Made by a program: the position numbers and the translations under genes
Notes under the pieces: model-generated
Database searches by the model: none
What the model was told of the DNA's origin: nothing
What the model saw: only the letters and a program-made list of their open reading frames with translations
Shown here: in pieces, positions 1-8,258 of the stretch
Layout of the letters: each line of letters starts with the position of its first letter
How positions within the stretch are numbered: position 1 is the first letter of the stretch
Assembly: GCF_009753715.1 (NCBI RefSeq)
Contig: NZ_WQMS01000002.1
Coordinates: 62,001-126,000 of the forward strand
Direction of reading: 5' to 3'
From: Sphingomonas horti
Lineage (GTDB): Bacteria > Pseudomonadota > Alphaproteobacteria > Sphingomonadales > Sphingomonadaceae
DNA: 64,000 nucleotides

Positions 1-1175
1 CCTCCGACCAGGGCTCCGATTTCCAGCGCCTAGGCACGCTCGACCCGAAGAGCGGCCGCTTCACGCCGGTGGCCGCCGGCGAAAACTGGGACGTCGACAC
101 GTTCGACATTGCGCCGGACGGCCGCTTCGTCGCCTATATCGTCAACGAAGCCGGGGTGAGCCGGCTGAAGCTGCTCGACACAGCCAGTAAGTCGGCGCGG
201 ACCGTCACTGCGCTGCCGCAGGGCGTCGCCAGCACGCTGCAGGTGGCGCCGTGGGGCACGATCGGCCTGACCGTCAGCTCGGCGCGCGCATCGGCCGACA
301 TGTATGCGGTCGATCCGCAGACGCTGGCCGTCACGCGCTGGACGCAGAGCGAGACCGGCGGCCTCGACGTCAGCGCCAATCGCGAGCCCGAGCTGGTCAA
401 GGTCAAGAGCTTCGACGGGCTGGAGGTCTCCGGCTTCCTCTACCGCCCCGATCCGGCGAAATTCCCAGGCAAGCGGCCGCTGCTGGTCAACATCCATGGC
501 GGACCCGAAGGCCAGTCACGGCCCGGGTTCCTCGGCCGCAACAATTATTATCTGAACGAGCTCGGCATCGCGATCTTCTACCCGAACGTCCGCGGCTCGA
601 CAGGATTCGGCAAGACGTTCGTCGCGGCCGACAACGGGCCGTTCAAGCGCGAGGATTCGGTGAAGGACATCGGCGCGTTCCTGGACGTGCTGGCCAAGGA
701 CCCGGCGCTCGATGCTGCCCATTTCGGCGTCACCGGCGGCTCCTATGGCGGTTATATGTGCTACGCCTCCGCGATCCGCTACGGCGATCGGTTCAAGGCA
801 GCGAACTGCGTCGTCGCGATTTCCAACTTCGTCACCTTCCTGGAGAACACGCAAGGCTATCGCCGCGACCTGCGCCGGGTTGAATATGGCGACGAGCGCG
901 ACGCCAGACAGCGCGCGCAGTTGCTCGCCATCTCTCCGTTGACTCATGTCGGCCAGCTGAAAATCCCGTTGTTTGTCGTCACCGGCGGGAACGATCCGCG
1001 CGTTCCGGCCTCGGAGGCGGAGCAGATGGTCGCGGCGGTCCGCAAGAACGGCCAGACCGCGTGGCACCTGCTCGCCGCCGACGAAGGCCATGGCTATTCC
1101 AAGAAAGCCAATCAGGATTATCAGATGTGGACCACGCTGATGTTCTGGGAGCGAAATCTGCTCGGGACGCGTTGA
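1..1175 (+). CDS. S9 family (prolyl oligopeptidase-like) serine peptidase, 5' partial
   Basis: C-terminal part (about 390 residues) of an S9 family serine peptidase; the reading frame is open from the left edge, so the N-terminal beta-propeller is mostly outside the window. The catalytic alpha/beta-hydrolase domain is complete: an HGGPEGQ oxyanion-type loop near nt 500, the nucleophile serine in GGSYGGYM near nt 745, the acidic residue in GGNDPRVP near nt 990 and the histidine in DEGHGY near nt 1085. These proteins cut oligopeptides after proline or with related specificity, often as exported enzymes; the signal region cannot be seen here. It ends 63 bases before lolA on the same strand. The family is clear, the exact specificity is not. 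Confidence 0.9.
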   Translation, partial: SDQGSDFQRLGTLDPKSGRFTPVAAGENWDVDTFDIAPDGRFVAYIVNEAGVSRLKLLDTASKSARTVTALPQGVASTLQVAPWGTIGLTVSSARASADMYAVDPQTLAVTRWTQSETGGLDVSANREPELVKVKSFDGLEVSGFLYRPDPAKFPGKRPLLVNIHGGPEGQSRPGFLGRNNYYLNELGIAIFYPNVRGSTGFGKTFVAADNGPFKREDSVKDIGAFLDVLAKDPALDAAHFGVTGGSYGGYMCYASAIRYGDRFKAANCVVAISNFVTFLENTQGYRRDLRRVEYGDERDARQRAQLLAISPLTHVGQLKIPLFVVTGGNDPRVPASEAEQMVAAVRKNGQTAWHLLAADEGHGYSKKANQDYQMWTTLMFWERNLLGTR

Positions 1176-1238
1176 CCGGGTTCAGTCCGCATTCAAGCGG
1201 CGAGACGTAGCGCCCGCCGCACATTCCCGGAGCCGTTC

Positions 1239-1850
1239 ATGTTCTTTCGCCCCGTTGCCGTTGCCCTGACGTCGCTTGCCCTCGCCGCGCCGGCCTATGC
1301 GCAGCCGAGCGTGATCCGCCGGGTCCAGGAACATCTGCGAGGCGTCCACACGATGACCGCGGATTTCATGCAGACCGATCGCAAGGGGAAGTCGCTCACC
1401 GGCAAGCTTTACCTGAAGCAGCCCGGCAAGATCCGCTTCCAGTACGAAGCCGGCGTGCCGATCCTGGTGGTGGGCGACGGGCGCGTGCTGAACTTCATCG
1501 ATTATCAGGTGAAGCAGGTTTCCAAATACCGGATCGGCGGCTCGCCGCTCGATATCCTGCTCAATCCGAAACGCGACCTGTCGCGGGTGGCAAAGGTCGT
1601 GCCGTCGGCCGCGCCGGGCGTCATCACCATTCTGGCGCGCGATCCGCGTCACCCGCAATTCGGATCGATCACCCTTGCCTTCACCGAGAAGGCGGATGCA
1701 CCCGGGGGGCTGCTGCTGGAAGGCTGGGTCGCGCTCGACGCGCAGAACAACCGCACCACGGTCCGGCTGTCGAACCAGAGGCTGAACGTTCCCGTCGCCG
1801 AAACGGTGTTTCAGTGGGACGATCCGCGCCCCGGCAAGAACCGCGACTGA
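1239..1850 (+). CDS. lolA: Outer-membrane lipoprotein carrier protein LolA
   Basis: 203 residues, close to the family norm. The first 22 residues form a signal peptide ending in AYA-QP, so the protein is periplasmic. The body has the LolA pattern: an early RRVQEHL segment, MTADFMQTD, GKLYLKQPGKIRFQYE and a later GWVALDAQNN stretch. LolA takes lipoproteins from the LolCDE transporter and carries them across the periplasm to the outer membrane. No LolB candidate is adjacent. The gene is followed by a strong hairpin, so it probably ends its own transcript. The ATG start is the one that gives a good signal peptide. Confidence 0.92.
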   Translation: MFFRPVAVALTSLALAAPAYAQPSVIRRVQEHLRGVHTMTADFMQTDRKGKSLTGKLYLKQPGKIRFQYEAGVPILVVGDGRVLNFIDYQVKQVSKYRIGGSPLDILLNPKRDLSRVAKVVPSAAPGVITILARDPRHPQFGSITLAFTEKADAPGGLLLEGWVALDAQNNRTTVRLSNQRLNVPVAETVFQWDDPRPGKNRD

Positions 1851-1976
1851 TCGTTCATCTTTGGGACAGGTTCGCCGGCCTAGGGCTCGCTCGGTGGAGA
1901 GGGGCTTTTGGCGGGATTTCCCCCTGTTGCCCGCCCGGAGAGCCCCCTCCCTCCAGCGTGACGAACGCTTGGTCGG

Positions 1977-2009
1977 CCCCCGCTCCAAGCCCCCGGAGCG
2001 GGGGTCTTT
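1977..2009 (+). terminator. Strong intrinsic terminator-like hairpin after lolA
   Basis: A perfect 10-bp stem (CCCCCGCTCC at 1977-1986 pairing with GGAGCGGGGG at 1995-2004) with an 8-base loop, followed by TCTTTCCTT. It lies 127 bases after the lolA stop and 39 bases before xth. The rest of the 192-base gap (1851-2042) is C-rich and holds no convincing gene. Confidence 0.65.
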
Positions 2010-2042
2010 CCTTGTGGGGGACGCGCCCTTAAGTCGACGCCC

Positions 2043-2834
2043 GTGAAGACGCTGAAGATCGCCTCCTGGAACATCAACTCGGTCCGCTTCCGCATCGGCA
2101 TCGTCGAGCAGTTCCTGGAACAGGAATGTCCCGACATCCTGTGCCTGCAGGAAACCAAGGTCGAGAATGGCAGCTTTCCCGCCGCCGCCTTTCATGCGCT
2201 CGGCTATGACCATGTGCTGCTGAACGGGCAGCGGATGCATCATGGCGTCGCGATCGTCTCGAAGCTGCCGCTGGTCGAAGAGGAACGCAACGACTGGCAG
2301 GCCAATGGCGAGGCCCGGCACCTGGGCGTGCGGCTGCCGAACGGCATCCGGCTGGAGAATGTCTATGTGCCGGCCGGCGGCGACATTCCCGATCGCGCGC
2401 TCAACCCGAAATTCGGCCAGAAGCTCGATTTCCTCGCGCGCATGACGGACTGGTCGGACCGCGTCCGCGTGCCGACGATCATGGTCGGCGACTTCAACGT
2501 CGCGCCGCTGGAATGCGACGTCTGGAGCCACAAGCAGCTGCTCGACGTGGTCAGCCACACGCCGATCGAGGTGGAGGCGCTGACGAAGCTCCAGGCGGCG
2601 CATGACTGGGTCGATCTCGGCCGGCGGTTCGTGCCTGCGCCGACACGCTGCTTCACCTGGTGGAGCTACCGCGCCAAGGATTGGGCCGCCTCCGACCGCG
2701 GCCGCCGTCTCGATCATATGTGGGCGAGCCCCGAGCTGGCCGCGAACGCCACCGGGCATGCGGTCCACGAGCCGTGCCGCAGCTGGCTGAAACCCTCCGA
2801 TCACGTGCCGTTGGTGACGGAGTTCAGTTTTTGA
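2043..2834 (+). CDS. xth: Exodeoxyribonuclease III
   Basis: 263 residues with a GTG start. It belongs to the exonuclease-endonuclease-phosphatase superfamily, with the metal-binding glutamate in LQETKVE near residue 37, the GDFNVAP motif near residue 150, RLDHMWAS near residue 225 and the terminal SDHVPLV with the catalytic histidine. Exonuclease III acts at abasic sites and removes nucleotides 3' to 5' from double-stranded DNA in base-excision repair. Its TGA stop overlaps the TTG start of the following ribA by four bases, so the two are probably translated together although their functions differ. Confidence 0.93.
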   Translation: MKTLKIASWNINSVRFRIGIVEQFLEQECPDILCLQETKVENGSFPAAAFHALGYDHVLLNGQRMHHGVAIVSKLPLVEEERNDWQANGEARHLGVRLPNGIRLENVYVPAGGDIPDRALNPKFGQKLDFLARMTDWSDRVRVPTIMVGDFNVAPLECDVWSHKQLLDVVSHTPIEVEALTKLQAAHDWVDLGRRFVPAPTRCFTWWSYRAKDWAASDRGRRLDHMWASPELAANATGHAVHEPCRSWLKPSDHVPLVTEFSF

Positions 2835-3874
2835 GCGACCGCGCGGTCGCGCGCGCGATCGACGCGCTGCGCCGCGGCTGGCCGGTGGCAGTCGGTCCGC
2901 TGGCGCTGCTCCCGATCGAGACCGCGGACGCGGAACAGCTCGCCGCATTCGATCCGGCGGGCCAAGCGGACGTGCTGCTGTCGGCAAGCCGCGCGGAAAC
3001 GCTGAAGCTTGCCAATCAGCGCGAGGCCGCCAATCCCGGGCATGCCGTCCGCGTCGAACGGGCGCCGTGGCTCGATTTCGAAACGGCAACCGCGCTCGCC
3101 GATCCCGCGCTCGACCTCGCGACGCCGCTGAAGGGCCCGTTCCGCGCTGTCCCGGTCAAGCACCAGGCGGCAGCGGATGCCGCGCTCGAACTCGCGCGGA
3201 TAGCAGGCGTGCTCCCGGCCTTTTTCGCGGCCGATGGAGAGATGCGAGGGGCGCTCTCGCCCCAGGACATCGAAGGCTTTGTCGATCCCGCAAGGCTCCG
3301 CATCGCCACGCGCGCGCGGCTGCCGGTCGAGGCCGACGAGCAAGCGGAGATCGTCGCCTTCCGTTCGGCCGACGGCGGCGACATGCACGTGGCGCTGATC
3401 CTGGGCCAGCCGGACGGTACGCCGCCGCTGGTCCGTCTGCACAGCGAGTGCCTGACCGGCGACGTGCTCGGCTCCCTCAAATGCGATTGCGGGCCGCAGC
3501 TCCATGCCGCGCTTGGCGAGATCGCCGGCGCCGGCTGGGGCATCCTGCTCTACCTGCGCCAGGAAGGCCGCGGCATCGGCCTGATCAACAAGCTGCGCGC
3601 CTACGCGCTGCAAGACCAGGGCTTCGACACGGTGGACGCCAACACGCGGCTCGGCTTCCGCGTTGACGCTCGCGATTTCCGCATCGCCGCGCGGATGCTG
3701 GAACTGCTGGGACAGCGCCGCATCCGGCTGCTGACCAACAACCCGAACAAGGTGGCCGAGCTGCAAAAAGCGGGCATCGACGTGGTCGAGCGCGTTCCGC
3801 ACCGTGTCGGCGTGAATCCGCACAACGAACAATATCTCGCCACCAAGCGCGATCGCACGGGGCACCAGCTCTAG
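2831..3874 (+). CDS. ribA: GTP cyclohydrolase II with an extra N-terminal domain
   Basis: 347 residues. The C-terminal 195 or so are a standard RibA: zinc cysteines at 207, 218 and 220 in HSECLTGD and LKCDCG, then RQEGRGIGLINKLRAY and TNNPNK. RibA opens the GTP ring in the first step of riboflavin synthesis. The first 150 residues are additional; they carry AIDALRRGWPVAVG and FFAADGEMRG but not the acidic and histidine motifs of DHBP synthase, so I do not call it RibBA. The TTG start overlaps the xth stop (TTGA); the next in-frame start codon would cut into the N-terminal domain. It ends tail to tail with the deaminase gene, the two stop codons overlapping. Confidence 0.9.
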   Translation: MSDRAVARAIDALRRGWPVAVGPLALLPIETADAEQLAAFDPAGQADVLLSASRAETLKLANQREAANPGHAVRVERAPWLDFETATALADPALDLATPLKGPFRAVPVKHQAAADAALELARIAGVLPAFFAADGEMRGALSPQDIEGFVDPARLRIATRARLPVEADEQAEIVAFRSADGGDMHVALILGQPDGTPPLVRLHSECLTGDVLGSLKCDCGPQLHAALGEIAGAGWGILLYLRQEGRGIGLINKLRAYALQDQGFDTVDANTRLGFRVDARDFRIAARMLELLGQRRIRLLTNNPNKVAELQKAGIDVVERVPHRVGVNPHNEQYLATKRDRTGHQL

Positions 3875-4338
3875 GGGCTGGATTCCGCCGGGCGCCACAG
3901 GTCGTAAAGCCCGTGCTCGCCGGCCGGCCTGAGCGGGCGCAGCGAGACCGACTGCTCGGCCGGAGGCCGCGTCATTTCGACGTAAATGCCTGCGGTGGAA
4001 AGCCCATAGGGTTCGCCGTCTTCATTCGAATAGGCGAAGAAGGCGCGTTGGATGCCGCACAGATGCATCGCCGCCAGGCACATCGGGCAGGGATGGCCGC
4101 TCGCATAGATGACGCAGCCGTCCAGTCGCGCGCTGCCGAGCGTCTGGCTGGCCCGCCGGATCGCCAGCAGTTCCGCATGCGCGGTCGGATCATGATTCTG
4201 GTGGATTCCATTCGCCGCGCGCGCGACGATCGCTCCATCGCGCACCAGAACCGCGCCGAACGGCCGCCCACCTGCCTGGATGTTGGCGCGGGCCAAGGCA
4301 ACCGCCTCGCGCATATAATGTTCGTCGGTCATGGTCAT
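3871..4338 (-). CDS. Nucleoside/guanine deaminase of the cytidine deaminase superfamily
   Basis: 155 residues. The zinc site is complete: HAE at residues 54-56 and PCPMC with cysteines 84 and 87. The GGRPFGAVLV opening and DPTAHAELLAIR resemble guanine deaminases and related nucleoside deaminases more than tRNA deaminase TadA. It would release ammonia from a purine base or nucleoside in salvage. The ATG at 4338 is preferred because GGAG stands ten bases before it; a second ATG at 4332 has a poorer spacing. It follows a HAD phosphatase gene by five bases, so the two are in one operon and may act on related nucleotides, which is an inference. Confidence 0.85.
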   Translation of the reverse strand: MTMTDEHYMREAVALARANIQAGGRPFGAVLVRDGAIVARAANGIHQNHDPTAHAELLAIRRASQTLGSARLDGCVIYASGHPCPMCLAAMHLCGIQRAFFAYSNEDGEPYGLSTAGIYVEMTRPPAEQSVSLRPLRPAGEHGLYDLWRPAESSP

Positions 4339-4343
4339 GGCGA

Positions 4344-5009
4344 TCAGGCTCCGAGCAGCCGGGCGACGTCGTCGAAGCTCCCCGCAATGTCGTCGACATC
4401 CAGTCGCTTCAACGTTTCCGCGTGCCCCGGCAGGCAGTGCGAGCCTGCGCACAGGCCGATCACGTGCCCGCCCGAGGCGACCGCGCCAGTCACACCCACC
4501 ACCGAGTCCTCGAGAATCACGGTGCGCCGGATGTCGATCCCCAGCGCATCGGCGGCATAGAGATAGAGGTCGGGCGCCGGCTTGCCGCGGGTGACGTGCT
4601 CCTTGCCGCTGAACACCTTGTCTCCGAATGCTGCCGTCAGGCCGAGATGGGCGAGGTGCGTGTTCACCCAATGCGTGCTGCTGGAGGACGCTACCGCCTT
4701 GGGCCACTCGGCCGGCAGAGAGCGCACGAAGCCGACCGCGCCGGCGACTTCCTCCAGCTCTTCCGCCAGCACGCGCGCATCCTCCGCGGCGCGACGCGGA
4801 TGGAACGATTCCGGCAGCGTCTGCCCGATCCGCGCCTCGATCGCGGCAATGAAATCAGGGCCGCTGAGCCCGGTATAATGGGCCAGCGCGTCTTCGAGAG
4901 TGTGCGGGAATCCGAGTTCGGTCAGCAGCGCGGCAAGATGTTCGTTCCCAGCCGCTTCGCTTTCCAGCAGCACGCCATCGAAATCGAAGATGATCCCATC
5001 GAACCTCAA
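4344..5009 (-). CDS. HAD-superfamily hydrolase (phosphatase/phosphoglucomutase-like)
   Basis: 221 residues. HAD motif I is FDFDGVLLESE with the nucleophile aspartate at residue 9, followed by the cap domain, motif II ASSSSTHW, the motif III lysine in TRGKPAPDLYL and motif IV ILEDSVVGV. Such proteins dephosphorylate sugar or nucleotide phosphates; the substrate cannot be read from the sequence. The frame is open far upstream, but the TTG at 5009 overlaps the YggS stop as TTGA and puts motif I at the expected distance from the N-terminus. Co-transcribed with yggS upstream and the deaminase downstream. Confidence 0.88.
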   Translation of the reverse strand: MRFDGIIFDFDGVLLESEAAGNEHLAALLTELGFPHTLEDALAHYTGLSGPDFIAAIEARIGQTLPESFHPRRAAEDARVLAEELEEVAGAVGFVRSLPAEWPKAVASSSSTHWVNTHLAHLGLTAAFGDKVFSGKEHVTRGKPAPDLYLYAADALGIDIRRTVILEDSVVGVTGAVASGGHVIGLCAGSHCLPGHAETLKRLDVDDIAGSFDDVARLLGA

Positions 5010-5665
5010 GCACGCGCCCCGAACAGCGCCGAGCCGACGCGGATATGGGTCGCGCGCAGCATCACTGCGGTCTCGAAATCGTCGGACATGCCCATGCTCA
5101 GCAGCTTCAGGCCCTGGTCGCGCGCCAGCTTCGCGAGCAGCGCGAAATAGGGCGCTGCCTCCACCTTCGCCGGCGGCACGCACATCAGGCCGGAAATCGC
5201 CAGCCCGGCGTCGCGCGCCTGATCCAGCAGCGCCGGCAGCTCCGCCACCATGCACCCGCCCTTCTGCGGCTCGTCACCGATATTGACCTGCACAAACAGG
5301 GTCGGATCGCGGCCCGTCCTGTCGATTGCGCGCGCCAGCGCCTCGACCAGCGACGGCCGATCGACCGAGTGAATCGCATCGAACAGCCGCACCGCCACCT
5401 CGGCCTTGTTCGACTGCAGCTGGCCAACCAGGTGCAGCTCCAGATCCTCGTAGCGCTCGGCAAGCGCCGGCCATTTGCCTTCCGCTTCCTGCACCCGGTT
5501 TTCGCCAAAGACTCGCTGGCCGGCCTCGATCAGCGGCGCGATGGCCTCCGGAGGATGGGTCTTGGAGACGGCGATCAGCGTCACGTCGTCGGAGTCGCGC
5601 CGCGCAACTTTGGCGGCGCGTGCGATCCGTTCGCGCACTTCGGCAAGGCGTTCAGTTTCCAGCAT
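5006..5665 (-). CDS. YggS family PLP homeostasis protein
   Basis: 219 residues, a single TIM-barrel PLP protein of the YggS/PROSC family. The PLP lysine is in IAVSKTHP at residue 35; FGENRVQEA, LHLVGQLQSNK and SMGMSDDFE are all present. The family buffers pyridoxal phosphate and affects amino acid and keto acid pools; no enzymatic reaction is established. The start at the ATG of MLETERL (5665) leaves only 22 bases to the divergent ThiE-like gene. First gene of a three-gene minus-strand operon. Confidence 0.93.
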   Translation of the reverse strand: MLETERLAEVRERIARAAKVARRDSDDVTLIAVSKTHPPEAIAPLIEAGQRVFGENRVQEAEGKWPALAERYEDLELHLVGQLQSNKAEVAVRLFDAIHSVDRPSLVEALARAIDRTGRDPTLFVQVNIGDEPQKGGCMVAELPALLDQARDAGLAISGLMCVPPAKVEAAPYFALLAKLARDQGLKLLSMGMSDDFETAVMLRATHIRVGSALFGARA

Positions 5666-5687
5666 CGGCGCTGCTATAGGCAGGCCG

Positions 5688-6215
5688 ATGAGCCGCCGCC
5701 ACCTCACACTGCCGCACGTCTGGATGCTGACCGACGAACGGCAGGGCGAGGCGATGTGGGATGCGATCGCGCGCCTGCCTAAAGGCGCGGGCGTGATCGT
5801 CCGCCACTATTCGCTCCCGCTCGCCCAACGCCTCAGGATGGCCCTCCGCATCCGTGCGAACGGCCGGTTCGTGGCGTTCGCCGGCACCGAAAACGAGGCG
5901 CGCCGCGCGGGAGCGCAAGCCGTCTATGGCGCGAGCCGGCGCGGCGGCGACCTTCCGCGACTCTATCCGGTTCACAATCGCCGCGAGATCAGGGCAGCCG
6001 AGCGCGCCGGTGCCGCCCTGCTCCTGCTCTCCCCGGTCTTCCCCACCCGCTCGCATCCGGGCGCAAGAACACTGGGCCCACACCGCTTCGCCCACTTGGC
6101 AGCCTTTGCGCGCGCACCCGTCATCGCGCTCGGCGGCATGACGTCAGTCCGCTTCCGCCGATTACAGCGGCTCGGCGCACAGGGATGGGCGGGGATAGAC
6201 GTATGGGCCGTTTGA
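5688..6215 (+). CDS. ThiE/TenI-like thiamine phosphate synthase family protein
   Basis: 175 residues, shorter than typical ThiE (about 210). The best match to the family is the segment LLSPVFPTRSHPG, then LGPHRF and VIALGGMT, the phosphate-loop part of the TIM barrel. The early substrate motifs of true ThiE are weak, so it may be a TenI-like or degenerate member. ThiE joins the pyrimidine and thiazole halves of thiamine. It faces yggS head to head with 22 bases between the start codons; no TPP riboswitch fits in that space. Confidence 0.7.
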   Translation: MSRRHLTLPHVWMLTDERQGEAMWDAIARLPKGAGVIVRHYSLPLAQRLRMALRIRANGRFVAFAGTENEARRAGAQAVYGASRRGGDLPRLYPVHNRREIRAAERAGAALLLLSPVFPTRSHPGARTLGPHRFAHLAAFARAPVIALGGMTSVRFRRLQRLGAQGWAGIDVWAV

Positions 6216-6262
6216 GCGGGGCAGCTTCGGAAGTAGTACGGCTGCACGTGACAACGTTGGGG

Positions 6263-6268
6263 TATAAT
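6263..6268 (+). promoter_or_regulatory. Possible -10 box upstream of the SH3-like gene
   Basis: A perfect TATAAT in a locally AT-rich stretch, unusual in this GC-rich window. No convincing -35 box is found 16-18 bases upstream, so the call is weak. If used, transcription would start about 100 bases before the SH3-like gene. The interval 6216-6376 shows nothing else. Confidence 0.25.
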
Positions 6269-6376
6269 GAAAAAGGGGAAGTTGCAATTTGGGACCTGAA
6301 CGCCAGGTTCTCTTGGAGCGCACGGCTATTGGAGGTTTGAAATGCTCCTATCCCCGAAACTCTGCCGAGTCCGCGC

Positions 6377-6778
6377 TTGAGCAGCGACGACGAACGCCTC
6401 GATGAGCGAGGCGACTGCGCCCGGGCGCCTCTTACTGCCAGCGCGTACATAGTGGTGGATAAGGCAAACTGTCTCTACCGCCCCGATCTGAAAAGTGCGG
6501 TCAGGATCGTTCCTCCTTACGGCACCGAGGTCAGTGTTGTTCGTGACGAGGGTTTTTGGGTTCTTGTCCGTTGCTACGGCAAAGAAGCTTGGTCGCCGCG
6601 CGGAAATCTGTCTACTGTGTTGAAACCTCGAAGACCCGCCATAGAAGTCGGGGTCATGCCTGCGGCCGGCTACAATTTCAGACCCCCTAGCCGGTTAGAA
6701 CCGACTCTTGCCGTCGAGTATGGTCCTCGAGGTGGCCGATACGTTCGAACCGCCTCGGGATTCAGACGATATTTTTGA
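6377..6778 (+). CDS. Small protein with an SH3-like domain
   Basis: Up to 133 residues. Residues 28-80 resemble a bacterial SH3 domain: NCLYRPDLKSAVRIVPPYG, then EVSVVRDEGFWVLVRC and a WSPRGNLS end. There is no signal peptide or membrane segment in the chosen frame, and the C-terminus (residues 85-133) has no recognised domain. The start is uncertain: TTG at 6377 is the earliest, and GTG codons near 6452 would still keep the domain. G+C is about 55 percent here against about 67 percent around it, and codon choice is less biased, which suggests recent acquisition or weak selection. Function unknown. Confidence 0.55.
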   Translation: MSSDDERLDERGDCARAPLTASAYIVVDKANCLYRPDLKSAVRIVPPYGTEVSVVRDEGFWVLVRCYGKEAWSPRGNLSTVLKPRRPAIEVGVMPAAGYNFRPPSRLEPTLAVEYGPRGGRYVRTASGFRRYF

Positions 6779-6877
6779 CATCGGAACGCGCAGTTTACTC
6801 ATTTCGAAGGCGTGGTGTGACCAGCGTCCCCACGAAACATTAACGAATTGGCAGCGCCCATAGCCACCTCGTTGAGA

Positions 6878-7594
6878 TCAGAACTTGAACGCCGTCCCGA
6901 TATACACCGCCTGGCTGTCGCGGCGGCCGTCGTCGATGATCTGGAGCCGGTCGCGCTGCTCGGCCTTGTAGCGGACGCCCGCGGTCACATCGAGGTTCCT
7001 GGTCAGCGCGTACGAGCCGCCGAGGTCGAAGTTGACGCTGCGGCCGCCGGTCAGGTTCGCCGAAGCGACGTCGACGGGCCGATCCTGGCCGACCTGGAGG
7101 CGTCCACTCCACTTCGGAGCGTTGTAGCTCACGCCCACGTCCAGCTTCTCGCGGCTGCCGGGCAGCGCGCCCATGTCAACGCGGGCGACGTCGCCGGCCA
7201 GCGCGAAACGCTTCCAGCCCACCGCCATGCCGAGATTGTAGGCGACCGGCGTGATGCTGACCGAGGCGCTGCTCGCGCGGCTCGGTTCCGGCTTGGCGGC
7301 GGTCGAGACGGCGCGGACCGCCACGGTGACGGCATGGCTGCGGTTCGGATCGGTCGAGGCCGGAGTGAAACGGAAGCCGCTATTGGCCAGCCCGGCGCGC
7401 GCATAGATGGCGGCGACGCGCGGATCGGCGGCCGCAGGCGTGAACGACCCGATCCCGCCGCGGGCGCTGAGCGACACGGGCCGCTTCAGGAAGGCGCGCG
7501 CGGCGTCCGACGATGCGCCGATCGCAGGCACGGCAAAGGCCGCGACAGCAGCAGCCGCCACGCCCAAAGCCAGATATGTGCGACGCACGCGCAT
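6878..7594 (-). CDS. Predicted outer-membrane beta-barrel (porin-like) protein
   Basis: 238 residues. A signal peptide covers residues 1-27 (MRVRRTYLALG to AIGAS). The rest alternates polar and hydrophobic residues in short strands separated by turns, for example VTAGVRYKAEQRD and YALTRNLDVT, and the chain ends in GTAFKF with a terminal phenylalanine, the usual signal for BamA-dependent insertion. I recognise no named family. The ATG at 7594 gives the signal peptide; upstream starts would bury it. It stands alone between an islet with an SH3-like gene and the divergent DUF3576 lipoprotein gene. Confidence 0.7.
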   Translation of the reverse strand: MRVRRTYLALGVAAAAVAAFAVPAIGASSDAARAFLKRPVSLSARGGIGSFTPAAADPRVAAIYARAGLANSGFRFTPASTDPNRSHAVTVAVRAVSTAAKPEPSRASSASVSITPVAYNLGMAVGWKRFALAGDVARVDMGALPGSREKLDVGVSYNAPKWSGRLQVGQDRPVDVASANLTGGRSVNFDLGGSYALTRNLDVTAGVRYKAEQRDRLQIIDDGRRDSQAVYIGTAFKF

Positions 7595-7775
7595 TGGATC
7601 GACTCGTTTCACCCCGCTAACAGAACATTCGAAGTAGCGAGTCCGGGGCCGTCCCGCCACCTGCGAAGAGTCGAATCTTCTCACAGTGTTGCACAACATC
7701 CACAGCCTGCTTGCGAGCCATGGGGTTGCCCCTATAACGGCGCGCGATCAGCTCTGCGTATTTCAAGGATTCCCG

Positions 7776-8255
7776 ATGTTCCGCCCGTCCCGGTCCGTTC
7801 TGCTCGTCTCTTCCGCCCTGGCCTTGTCGGCGTGCCAGGCGATCCGTGACGATCTCGCCAAGGGCCTGAATTACGGCAAGTCTTCGGACACGACCAAGCA
7901 GGCGGACCTCGCCGCCGCCAAGGTGACGACGATCGGCGTCAACTCCTATCTGTGGCGCGCCGCGCTCGACACCGTGTCGTTCATGCCGCTGCTCCAGGCG
8001 GATTCGAACGGCGGCGTGATCGTGACCGACTGGTATGTGAATCCGAATTCGCCCGGAGAGCGGATGAAGCTCACCGTCTCGGTGCTGGACCAGGACCTGC
8101 GCGCCGACGCGCTGAAGGTCGCTGCCTCGCGGCAGATCCAGCAGAACGGCCAATGGGTCGCGGCGCCCGTGGCCGCGGCGACGGTGCAGAAGCTTGAAGA
8201 CATCATCCTGACCCGCGCGCGGGACCTGAGGCGCGCCGCTTCCGGCATCAAATAA
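7776..8255 (+). CDS. DUF3576 family lipoprotein
   Basis: 159 residues with a lipoprotein signal peptide whose lipobox is LSAC (cysteine near residue 19), so it is probably anchored to the outer membrane facing the periplasm. The conserved core has VNSYLWRAALDTVSFMPL, VIVTDWYVNP and ERMKLTVSVL, typical of DUF3576. AAGGA sits six bases before the ATG. It precedes leuS by three bases; DUF3576-leuS-lptE-holA is a conserved order in alphaproteobacteria. The role is not established; the neighbouring lptE suggests an envelope function. Confidence 0.88.
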   Translation: MFRPSRSVLLVSSALALSACQAIRDDLAKGLNYGKSSDTTKQADLAAAKVTTIGVNSYLWRAALDTVSFMPLLQADSNGGVIVTDWYVNPNSPGERMKLTVSVLDQDLRADALKVAASRQIQQNGQWVAAPVAAATVQKLEDIILTRARDLRRAASGIK

Positions 8256-8258
8256 GCC

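Noticed and set aside
1182-3089. A 635-codon minus-strand frame across lolA and xth
   Set aside because: It covers two well-supported genes and a hairpin in antisense; composition is low-complexity Arg-rich.
2831-3874. A bifunctional RibBA
   Set aside because: The N-terminal half lacks recognisable DHBP synthase metal and phosphate-binding motifs, so only the RibA function is supported.
5666-5690. A TPP riboswitch before the ThiE-like gene
   Set aside because: The gap to the divergent gene is 22 bases and contains no CUGAUGAGA-type element.
7690-7702. A DnaA-box-like ATCCACA near the outer-membrane protein gene
   Set aside because: Two mismatches from consensus, alone, and far from the conserved origin context at 29.7 kb.
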